From an uncultured Clostridium sp. (lineage in GTDB: Bacteria > Bacillota > Clostridia > Lachnospirales > Lachnospiraceae): a stretch of DNA of 7,074 nucleotides. Position 1 is the first letter of the stretch, and each line of letters begins with the position of its first letter. This document shows, in pieces, positions 1 to 5,813 of the stretch. Location of the stretch: contig CAJJLI010000101.1 of assembly GCA_905192625.1 (NCBI GenBank), positions 1 to 7,074 on the forward strand, given 5' to 3'. The translations under genes were made by a program, and so were the position numbers. The notes beneath the pieces are model-generated. The model searched no databases. It was given only the letters and a program-made list of their open reading frames with translations, and was not told the DNA's origin.

Positions 1-72
1 CGACCAATACCCGCGAGGAGACTTGATGCACCAGGTTTTCGCCATCTTCCTTCGGTGTATTTTAGATTCTAA
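1..72 (+). CDS. Possible C-terminal end of an MBOAT O-acyltransferase (partial, perhaps disrupted)
   Basis: Frame 1 is open from the first base to a TAA at 70-72, and its last residues read PSVYFRF. As I recall, many AlgI/DltB-like MBOAT acyltransferases of Clostridia end in a similar tail (NPFIYFRF or close), and their genes commonly lie directly before DHHW genes. Here the stop codon overlaps the AAGGAGG ribosome binding site of the DHHW gene, as expected for a translationally coupled operon. Against this, the preceding residues (RPIPARRLDAPGFRH) are charged and proline-rich, where an MBOAT protein should have its last membrane helix, and the first 60 bases are about 53% G+C. Only the final 5-7 codons resemble MBOAT; the rest may be foreign or shifted sequence. 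Frame 2 is also open (bases 2-100), so the assignment is tentative. Confidence 0.33.
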   Translation, partial: RPIPARRLDAPGFRHLPSVYFRF

Positions 73-77
73 GGAGG
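71..77 (+). promoter_or_regulatory. Ribosome binding site that fixes the DHHW gene start
   Basis: AAGGAGG is a full match to the anti-Shine-Dalgarno sequence. It lies 6 bases before the ATG at 84. The in-frame TTG at 78 abuts the site with no spacer, so the ATG is the real start. Confidence 0.85.
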
Positions 78-83
78 TTGCAT

Positions 84-1223
84 ATGAAACTTACATTTAA
101 CAAAATATTTTTTTGTATATTTGCCTTATTGTGGTCAGGACTCATCATATGTAATCTCGCAAAACCAGAGAAAAGATTTTCTGAAAATGAAAATAGATTT
201 TTAGCAGAATTGCCGAAATACACCAATGAAAAGTTACTGAATGGTGAATTTATGAATGGGCTAGATGAATACATCAATGATCAGTTCGTTTTTAGAGATC
301 ATTGGATTAGTTTAAAAACCATGGCGGAGAGGGCTATGCTTAAGCCTGATATTAATTCGGTATATTTTGCAAAAGATGATTATTTGATTGAAAAACATGA
401 TAAGAGTGATGTATCAGAAGAGCAAGCGGAAAAAAATAAGGAACGTTTAATAGAATTTGTAAAGAAATATGTAGAGAAGCTTGGGGAGGACCATGTAAAT
501 GTTATGTTGGTGCCTACAGCATCGGAGATATTAAAAGATAAATTACCGCCATTTGCTACTGGATATGATCAAGATGCTTACATTAATGAAGTGATAGAAG
601 CCCTACCAGAAGGTACATTTATTGATATAAGGAATAACTTTAATCAACATAAAGATGAGTACATCTATTATCGCACGGATCATCACTGGACTGCACTCGG
701 TGCATTCTATGCATATGAGCAGTGGGCAAGGGAGGCAGGATTTACTCCACTTAGTAAAGAACAATTTGACATCACCTTAGGGTCTGACCAGTTTTACGGA
801 ACTTTGCATTCAAAAGTCAATGTAAATGTAAAACCAGATGAGATCTACTTATATCAAATAAAAAAAGATATGAATTATCAATTACTTTATAATTTAAAGG
901 ATCAAACGGATAGTTTATATGATCTAAGCAAATTAGAGGGAAAAGATAAATATTCAGTATATATGGGTGGAAATAATGCCTTGGTAGAAGTTAAAACGAA
1001 TAATATGAATGGAAGAAGGCTTTTGGTAATTAAAGATTCCTATGCACATTCCTTTGTTCCTTTTGCAGTAAACCATTATGAAGAGACCTACATGATAGAT
1101 TTTCGTTACTTTAACATGGGAGTAGAACAGTTTGTAGAAGAGAATAAGATTACAGATATATTAGTACTATATAATACAATGAATTTTGTTCAAGATAAGA
1201 ATTCAATAAATTTTCTAAAATAA
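84..1223 (+). CDS. DHHW family SGNH-type protein, AlgX/AlgJ-like polysaccharide O-acetylation factor
   Basis: This 379-residue protein has an uncleaved-looking N-terminal membrane anchor (about residues 6-25) and an extracytoplasmic domain. The signature TDHHWTALGAFYAYEQW spans residues 198-214, with Asp199 and His201 in the position of the catalytic Asp-x-His of AlgX/AlgJ proteins. The KDSYAHS segment (317-323) would supply the nucleophile Ser319, completing an SGNH-like triad. In the family these proteins act outside the membrane with an MBOAT acyltransferase, moving acetyl groups from a membrane-carried donor onto exopolysaccharide or wall polymers. The few residues encoded just upstream are compatible with such an MBOAT partner. 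The start is the ATG 6 bases after AAGGAGG. The length is normal for DHHW proteins and no frameshift is seen. The family call is secure; the acceptor polymer cannot be told from sequence. Confidence 0.88.
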   Translation: MKLTFNKIFFCIFALLWSGLIICNLAKPEKRFSENENRFLAELPKYTNEKLLNGEFMNGLDEYINDQFVFRDHWISLKTMAERAMLKPDINSVYFAKDDYLIEKHDKSDVSEEQAEKNKERLIEFVKKYVEKLGEDHVNVMLVPTASEILKDKLPPFATGYDQDAYINEVIEALPEGTFIDIRNNFNQHKDEYIYYRTDHHWTALGAFYAYEQWAREAGFTPLSKEQFDITLGSDQFYGTLHSKVNVNVKPDEIYLYQIKKDMNYQLLYNLKDQTDSLYDLSKLEGKDKYSVYMGGNNALVEVKTNNMNGRRLLVIKDSYAHSFVPFAVNHYEETYMIDFRYFNMGVEQFVEENKITDILVLYNTMNFVQDKNSINFLK

Positions 1224-1309
1224 ATAGTGGTCCCTTTGTCCGATACGATGAGATGGACCATAAATAAGTGGAGAATTTACTTGTAAATAAAATATCGATA
1301 TTGGATTAA

Positions 1310-1344
1310 GGCTCTTACTTGTAAGAAACATGCAAGTAAGAGTC
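1310..1344. terminator. Stem-loop between convergent genes, possible weak terminator
   Basis: CTCTTACTTG (1312-1321) pairs perfectly with CAAGTAAGAG (1333-1342). The stem extends to about 14 pairs with G-C, G-T and A-T pairs at both ends, leaving a 7-base loop (AGAAACA). It lies 87 bases after the DHHW stop, in the gap before the convergent sortase gene. Neither side has a clear U-tract, so it may be a processed 3' end or a weak bidirectional terminator rather than a classical one. The remainder of 1224-1469 shows no gene; it holds a 12-bp palindrome AATATCGATATT (1291-1302) and a second copy of TTACTTGTAA (1277-1286 and 1315-1324). Confidence 0.4.
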
Positions 1345-1444
1345 AGTTAAAATATAAATATTCATTGAATGGTTGATGTAGGTAATGGCGAAGTAATAAA
1401 TCCTTATTTTTGTCATACAGTTTATGAATAGATTTGAGGATGAT

Positions 1445-1469
1445 AAAAAAATTTGGCATTTGTAATACC
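1445..1469 (-). terminator. Rho-independent terminator of the sortase gene
   Basis: Read on the minus strand directly after the sortase stop codon, GGTATT pairs with AATGCC across a 3-base ACA loop (six pairs, one of them T-G). AAA and then seven T residues follow (bases 1445-1451 on the plus strand are A). The position and T-run fit a terminator, but the stem is short. Confidence 0.45.
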
Positions 1470-2498
1470 TTAATACCAGTTAATCTCGCCATTCGTTAGT
1501 GCTTCTTCAAAGTTAGTAATAGTAGGTGGCGTTCCACCATAATGTTGGTACCAACTATCTGGATAAAGTGGTGTTCTATTTTTAGTTATGGATTCTATTG
1601 AAAGGTCTTCGAATTCTCCTGGCCTTAATTTTCTAGCAACAACGACCGTTCGATAATTTGGAAGTTCATAGGAACAAGTTGATAGTATTAGCAGTTGATC
1701 ATCTTCGGATATATTCAAAGGAATATTAAAAATCGAACGAACTTTTATCTGATAAACATAATTTAAAAAGTCTGAGGAATCTATAAAACATCCACGTTGA
1801 TAATTAAAGAGATTTTCTGTTACTGAAGAACCATTTGTTTTAAAAACAGAAAATATTTTCCACAAGCCTTCTTCATAAAGAGTATCAAATTTTATTATGG
1901 AATGTTCTTTTAAAAAGTCTAAATCGTTATAATTCATTAATTCATGAAACATATTTCCAGAGCTTGTCATGTTATGACCATGGATTAATAGGCTCTGGGT
2001 AGGTGTTTCGATATTGGTATTTGTATCAAGAAAGATACTTCCGAAACGATCTTCCTCTTTTTTAATATTCCTAGTTAAGTAATATTCAGGGTCATCCAAA
2101 CTAGATTGAAGCACGGGATAGTTAATATTAGTGCCGTCTATTTGAATCCAGCCTTTAACATCTGGATTAAGTTCGAGTAAAGGGTCAAATTTTTCTAAAG
2201 GTGCATCTTTTGCAGAATCTGTGTATGGTACTTGGTGATCTGTTTCAACTGAAGTAGAAGGGAAAGTATCCTCTTTAGTTACTGAATTATTACTTTTGTA
2301 AAGATTCTGAATTTCTTTCAATGCCTTGTCTGATTTGGAAGGGCTGATCCATAAGATATCTAGGATTAAGAAGATACCTATAATGACGACAACCATGGAA
2401 ATAATATGGATAACTTTATAAAGTTGCCTTTTTTTATTATTAAGTAATTTAACTTCCTTTTTGTCTTTTTCTTGTCGTGATTCATTTATGAAAAACAT
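1470..2498 (-). CDS. srtB: Class B sortase with C-terminal extension
   Basis: This 342-residue membrane-anchored cysteine transpeptidase cleaves a sorting motif in secreted proteins and joins them to peptidoglycan. An N-terminal basic cytoplasmic stretch precedes one membrane helix (about 31-50), then a charged, Ser/Thr-rich stalk (52-105), then the class B catalytic core (about 106-292). The core opens with NPDVKGWIQIDGTNINYPV, typical of SrtB. Catalytic residues are His175 (in HGHNM), Cys275 (in LSTCSYE) and Arg283 (in NYRTVVVARKL), so the enzyme looks active. About 50 residues follow the core and end in NGEINWY; this tail is rich in Tyr, Trp and Pro and is not part of the classical SrtB fold. 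Start choice is supported by AAGGAGG 5 bases upstream. The gene lies downstream of, and on the same strand as, a surface protein with an IPKTG sorting signal, its likely substrate. A separate promoter and intervening terminator suggest it is transcribed on its own. Confidence 0.93.
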   Translation of the reverse strand: MFFINESRQEKDKKEVKLLNNKKRQLYKVIHIISMVVVIIGIFLILDILWISPSKSDKALKEIQNLYKSNNSVTKEDTFPSTSVETDHQVPYTDSAKDAPLEKFDPLLELNPDVKGWIQIDGTNINYPVLQSSLDDPEYYLTRNIKKEEDRFGSIFLDTNTNIETPTQSLLIHGHNMTSSGNMFHELMNYNDLDFLKEHSIIKFDTLYEEGLWKIFSVFKTNGSSVTENLFNYQRGCFIDSSDFLNYVYQIKVRSIFNIPLNISEDDQLLILSTCSYELPNYRTVVVARKLRPGEFEDLSIESITKNRTPLYPDSWYQHYGGTPPTITNFEEALTNGEINWY

Positions 2499-2503
2499 AG
2501 GTA

Positions 2504-2510
2504 CCTCCTT
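2504..2510 (-). promoter_or_regulatory. Ribosome binding site of the sortase gene
   Basis: The minus strand reads AAGGAGG, then TACCT, then ATG (2498-2496). This is a perfect Shine-Dalgarno with 5-base spacing and fixes the start. Confidence 0.8.
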
Positions 2511-2526
2511 TAGTTTAGTTATATAG

Positions 2527-2535
2527 AGTATATCA
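2527..2535 (-). promoter_or_regulatory. Extended -10 promoter of the sortase gene
   Basis: The minus strand reads TGATATACT, an extended -10 element (TGn plus TATACT). No good -35 hexamer is visible 17 bases upstream, which is usual for extended -10 promoters. Transcription would begin near 2520, giving a leader of about 20 bases that just accommodates the ribosome binding site. This suggests the sortase has its own, possibly constitutive, promoter. Confidence 0.5.
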
Positions 2536-2664
2536 CAAGTAATAAGAGATAATATAAAGCCTTTGATATTACATTTACATTTTCATATGTAGATATATTA
2601 ATATTTATTGATATTCTTTGTATGATTTTAAAGCAAATAACCTTATCGCTATAGCATTTTTATA

Positions 2665-2713
2665 AAAAGAACTGTCAGTCATCTAAAAATATTGATAACT
2701 TAACAGTTCTTTT
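2665..2713 (-). terminator. Terminator of the beta-helix surface protein gene
   Basis: On the minus strand, AAAAGAACTGT pairs perfectly with ACAGTTCTTTT over 11 bases. Inside it, AGTTATC pairs with GATGACT (one T-G wobble) around a 10-base AT-rich loop. The two stems are separated by a small internal loop (TA opposite G). A T-run follows. The hairpin begins 24 bases after the stop codon and separates the surface protein transcript from the sortase promoter. The rest of 2499-2736 is AT-rich non-coding DNA. Confidence 0.75.
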
Positions 2714-2736
2714 ATTCGTATTGATTCGATTACAAA

Positions 2737-5607
2737 TTACAATACATTTTTTAATTTACGTCCAGAGATTAAGAAAAATACTCCTGCAACAATTACACAG
2801 ATGCCTATAATAGAGACAGTAACTAAACTATTATCACCTGTTTTAGGAATTTCATGGGTGTTTTCAGTTGAATTTCCATTCTCTTTTGAGATATTAGGAT
2901 TCTTGTCGGTATTAGTGCTATCGTTAGTTCCAGAACTAGCATTACCGTTAGTATCTGTACTAGTATTGCCATTCGTATTTGTATCATAAAGTTCTTCTGT
3001 ATCTAAGGAAAGAATGTCTTTAATACCATCCCAGGATATGGACATATTATGAAGCATTGTGATATTACCAACACCGCTAGAACCAGTCGTTCCGGTATGA
3101 AGTACACCGCTTCCACCAAATTCATTTGTCTCAATTGTAGCAGTTAAATCAACAACATGAGGTAATCCATCGGCTATATGTTCTGGTAATTGTGGGGTAG
3201 AAGTTTCTACATGTGCAGAAAGTTTGTTTCCTTCTACCTTAAGGGTAATATTACAATCTGTCAAATAACATGATGCAGTAATTGGCTCTGTGATTCTAGT
3301 TGTTTCACCGTTTTCATATTTCACAAGTAAGAAGTCAACCGCTCTTGAAGATTTGCTTGTTCTTTCGATACGAAGTGCGTATCCAGTAAGGGTTTTGGTG
3401 TCAAATTTGATATAAACATCTAGATACTGTGCTTTTGCACTACCAAATCCTTGGCCTTGTGTTTTACTTGGATCAAGATTAAGTGTAACGGTCATATCCC
3501 CGTAATTACCATCAAGAGGTGTGTAAAGTAATCTTGCACCTTGCGTGGTTTGATAAAGTCCGGTACCTTTTGCACCATCAATAGCACTTCCATAAATCCA
3601 GGAGGTAGTGGTATCTGGTTCCCATTCAAATTCCCTTGTATCGGATGGTTTTATAGAGTCTACAGTCCAAAAACCTGGTGTGATTGTAGGGTTATACTTC
3701 ACTGGGAAGTTTTGAAAATCTGTTGCAATTGAATGTTGTTTTACATCAGACATTTGTATCTTATCGGAAGTTACAACGGTAACTGCTTTACCAGCATGGC
3801 TTCTTACATGTTTAGGTTCAATCGTTGCTATCAAATAATAACCAACATCACCAAGAGTCAATTCATAGGTATACTCTGGCATATTTAAGTTTGTCACAGA
3901 AACAGGTATTTTGTTAGAACCCTTCTTATCTGTACAACGATACCAAGTAATAACGGATTGATCTGCTCTTTTCCCAAGATCAAGGGTATAAGATAGTGAA
4001 ACTTTGCCATTCACAGGTATTTTAATCTCTGGTTTTTTGATAAAATCAGGAGATGCAAGTACGGATGGAGACACTTTAATCTCACATGCTGCCTCTAGGC
4101 CAGTTTTAGATTTCGCATATACGATTACTGTTTTTGCTTCATCGTAATCGTTGATTCCTTTTACTGTGCAAGAGCCATCTTTATTCTCGATAAGTTTTAC
4201 AAGAGCTTCACTTTCTTCATCAATAGACCAGCTTATGTTAGGAAGTTTTGTATCGATGTTACCAAAACGTTTTACGGAATAAGTTAATGTTGCTTCTGTA
4301 TTGCCAGATTCAATTTCTGTATTGGATGTTTCAATGGATAACAAGGTAGGAATAGAAGTATAGTCCTTTCCATCTTCTTTGCTTGCAGCGAGGATGAGTT
4401 CTTTTACTCCCATTGGATCCCAATCATCATTACCACGAAGTAAGTTATAAGTGTTATAAATGGTTTCTCCATTAAGCACTACTTTATATGCGCCAAGTAC
4501 CTCTTTCTTTGTCATATCAATGGTAGACCATGGATTGTCAGTACTTAGTGTGACAGGCTTTCCATTATGAAGTACGTTGGATTGATAGCAACGTAGACTA
4601 CTCTTTGGATACTTTGTCCAGCCGATATTTATTGGTACAGAGTAATTACTTTTAAACTCGCTATCTACGATGGTAACTGCTCCACCTTCTTTTGTTAAGA
4701 ATTGATTTGGTTCTGCTTCGATACCAAAGATTTTGGAGTTAAATATACAATTTAGAAAAACAGAACCAGTTCCTTGCGTGGAATAAAATGGACGGTTTCC
4801 ATAGAAATCAAAATCACATTCCAGATGGACAGTAGTTCCATTTAATGCATCATCTGTACTTTCTACATGACAACGATATAATAAAACTCTCTGGTTAGAA
4901 ATAATAGGGTTAGCATTCAATCTACTAATAAAATTGCAGTTCATAGCTACAACCTTATCACCATTACAGTGTACTAACTGTGCTTGCGTAATTGCATCAG
5001 AGCGTTTTTCACGGTTTAATTCTGATTTTAATGGATATTTTAAATCAACGTTACAGTAATTACCTACCGTTAGATTTTCCATTCTAGTACCATTACCATC
5101 GATGTAAAGATTCGTGAAGTTTCCGTCTGCACCTTGCGTTTGACCACGATTTGCTGCAATCACTACGTTTTCTGGATTATCAGTTAGACCATAGAAAGTT
5201 AACCATTCACAATCAATAATTAAACCATAAGGTACGGATAGTGTATCTGGTTTACGTATCTCAGTATCATCAGGATCATCCACCCAATAGACATAAGGTG
5301 CGATATATAACATCATAGGCTCTTTTTCTGTTCCATCCGTTAGATGTTTCGCTGCTTCATTAATACTTGTAAATACATAAGGATATTTAGCAGCAGTTGC
5401 TTCGTCTAAGGAGCCATCAATGTAAAAAGCTTTTTCACTCAGCTCAATGGTTTTTCCTTTATAAATAATTGAATTGCCTTGGAAGTCAATAGGATCTTTG
5501 CTGTCTAGAGCAACATAGTTTTCGGCAGCAGATGCAGTTTTTGATCCAAGGCCTACGATAAATGAACATGCAAATAGGAAAAGAATAATTTTTTTCAGTA
5601 CTTTCAT
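2737..5607 (-). CDS. Exported, sortase-anchored beta-helix (pectinesterase-like) surface protein
   Basis: This 956-residue cell-surface protein probably acts on or binds plant or mucosal polysaccharide. Domains in order: signal peptide (1-27, cleavage likely after ASA); a right-handed parallel beta-helix (about 76-350) with repeated rungs of the type NC-x-F (MNCNF 222-226, YRCHV 244-248, LECDF 262-266, LNCIF 285-289); two Ig-like domains (about 419-512 and 518-618); a jelly-roll, laminin-G/DUF1080-like domain (about 630-862); a Thr/Asn/Ser-rich linker (871-919); and the sorting signal IPKTG (920-924), followed by a hydrophobic segment (929-948) and a basic tail (RKLK). The helix resembles family CE8 pectinesterases: STDDALNG (250-257) aligns with the CE8 TVDFIFG, placing Asp253 at the nucleophile. 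The other CE8 catalytic positions look changed, so it may be a different enzyme or a binding protein. The ribosome binding site is GGATGGAGAG just before ATG. The gene is transcribed divergently from an AraC regulator and lies upstream of a sortase. Exact substrate is unknown. Confidence 0.85.
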   Translation of the reverse strand: MKVLKKIILFLFACSFIVGLGSKTASAAENYVALDSKDPIDFQGNSIIYKGKTIELSEKAFYIDGSLDEATAAKYPYVFTSINEAAKHLTDGTEKEPMMLYIAPYVYWVDDPDDTEIRKPDTLSVPYGLIIDCEWLTFYGLTDNPENVVIAANRGQTQGADGNFTNLYIDGNGTRMENLTVGNYCNVDLKYPLKSELNREKRSDAITQAQLVHCNGDKVVAMNCNFISRLNANPIISNQRVLLYRCHVESTDDALNGTTVHLECDFDFYGNRPFYSTQGTGSVFLNCIFNSKIFGIEAEPNQFLTKEGGAVTIVDSEFKSNYSVPINIGWTKYPKSSLRCYQSNVLHNGKPVTLSTDNPWSTIDMTKKEVLGAYKVVLNGETIYNTYNLLRGNDDWDPMGVKELILAASKEDGKDYTSIPTLLSIETSNTEIESGNTEATLTYSVKRFGNIDTKLPNISWSIDEESEALVKLIENKDGSCTVKGINDYDEAKTVIVYAKSKTGLEAACEIKVSPSVLASPDFIKKPEIKIPVNGKVSLSYTLDLGKRADQSVITWYRCTDKKGSNKIPVSVTNLNMPEYTYELTLGDVGYYLIATIEPKHVRSHAGKAVTVVTSDKIQMSDVKQHSIATDFQNFPVKYNPTITPGFWTVDSIKPSDTREFEWEPDTTTSWIYGSAIDGAKGTGLYQTTQGARLLYTPLDGNYGDMTVTLNLDPSKTQGQGFGSAKAQYLDVYIKFDTKTLTGYALRIERTSKSSRAVDFLLVKYENGETTRITEPITASCYLTDCNITLKVEGNKLSAHVETSTPQLPEHIADGLPHVVDLTATIETNEFGGSGVLHTGTTGSSGVGNITMLHNMSISWDGIKDILSLDTEELYDTNTNGNTSTDTNGNASSGTNDSTNTDKNPNISKENGNSTENTHEIPKTGDNSLVTVSIIGICVIVAGVFFLISGRKLKNVL
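2851..2997 (-). repeat. Low-complexity Thr/Asn/Ser wall-spanning linker
   Basis: Residues 871-919 of the surface protein form an imperfect repeat around the unit DTNTNGN/DTNGNAS, rich in Thr, Asn, Ser and Gly, ending just before IPKTG. Such segments typically thread the peptidoglycan layer between the folded domains and the anchor. The imperfect DNA repeats could allow length changes by slippage. Confidence 0.65.
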
Positions 5608-5611
5608 TTCT

Positions 5612-5620
5612 CTCCATCCT
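5612..5620 (-). promoter_or_regulatory. Ribosome binding site of the surface protein gene
   Basis: The minus strand reads AGGATGGAG followed by AGAA and ATG. It offers two overlapping purine-rich matches (AGGA at 9 bases and GGAG at 4 bases from the start). It is weaker than the AAGGAGG sites of the sortase and DHHW genes. Confidence 0.5.
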
Positions 5621-5641
5621 CTCTTTTCATAACTGATCTAG

Positions 5642-5653
5642 TTTGCCGGCAAA
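5642..5653. promoter_or_regulatory. Palindromic operator candidate TTTGCCGGCAAA
   Basis: This is a perfect 12-bp palindrome with a GCCGGC core in otherwise AT-rich DNA. It extends to an almost perfect 19-base inverted repeat (TAGTTT-GCCGGC-AAAACTA) with one extra A. It lies about 35 bases before the surface protein start and just downstream of its candidate -10, a typical place for a dimeric repressor to block transcription. The central CG symmetry resembles LacI-family operators more than AraC sites, which are usually direct repeats. The binding protein is not identified. Confidence 0.5.
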
Positions 5654-5668
5654 ACTAAATCTATCTTT

Positions 5669-5697
5669 ATAATAGCGATAATAAACAGTAATTAATA
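5669..5697 (-). promoter_or_regulatory. Weak candidate promoter of the surface protein gene
   Basis: The minus strand shows TATTAT (5669-5674) as a -10 element and TATTAA (5692-5697) at 17-base spacing as a poor -35. A poor -35 would fit dependence on an activator such as the divergent AraC regulator. A second TATTAT sits 9 bases upstream, so the exact -10 is uncertain. Confidence 0.3.
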
Positions 5698-5719
5698 CGA
5701 ATAAAGTGACCATTTTGAT

Positions 5720-5739
5720 AAAAAAATACTGATTTTTTT
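5720..5739. repeat. A/T inverted repeat beside the araC-family promoter
   Basis: AAAAAAAT (5720-5727) and ATTTTTTT (5732-5739) flank the four bases ACTG. The second arm runs into the -35 of the regulator promoter. It may serve as an UP-element for RNA polymerase, a bent-DNA site, or a regulator binding site. Confidence 0.45.
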
Positions 5740-5766
5740 GTTTTTTAATCTTGGTTATGGTATATT
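5738..5766 (+). promoter_or_regulatory. Sigma-A type promoter of the AraC-family regulator
   Basis: TTGTTT (5738-5743) and TATATT (5761-5766) are separated by exactly 17 bases. TGG at 5758-5760 adds an extended -10 element. Transcription would start near 5773, giving a leader of about 40 bases. Confidence 0.6.
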
Positions 5767-5802
5767 GGTTTTAATTAATTTTATGATTGAATTAACTGTA
5801 TT

Positions 5803-5806
5803 GGAG
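5803..5806 (+). promoter_or_regulatory. Ribosome binding site of the AraC-family regulator
   Basis: GGAG lies 7 bases before the ATG at 5814, supporting this start. Confidence 0.6.
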
Positions 5807-5813
5807 TCAGCGG

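Noticed and set aside
78..83. TTG as an alternative start of the DHHW gene
   Set aside because: It directly abuts AAGGAGG with no spacer, while the ATG at 84 has the ideal 6-base spacing.
62..277. Minus-strand open frame over the start of the DHHW gene
   Set aside because: Lies opposite a strongly supported coding region and has no recognisable features.
1228..1260. TGGTCC/GGACCA inverted repeat as a terminator of the DHHW gene
   Set aside because: Only six pairs with a loop of about 21 bases and no U-tract; likely chance.
1371..1433. Short plus-strand open frame of about 20 codons in the gap after the DHHW gene
   Set aside because: No ribosome binding site, very short, and no recognisable residues.
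2801..2989. Open frame on the plus strand opposite the linker and anchor of the surface protein
   Set aside because: It is the low-complexity antisense of the Thr/Asn-rich linker, with no sign of translation.
3541..3732. Open frame on the plus strand within the surface protein gene
   Set aside because: Antisense of a well-supported gene, with no family resemblance.
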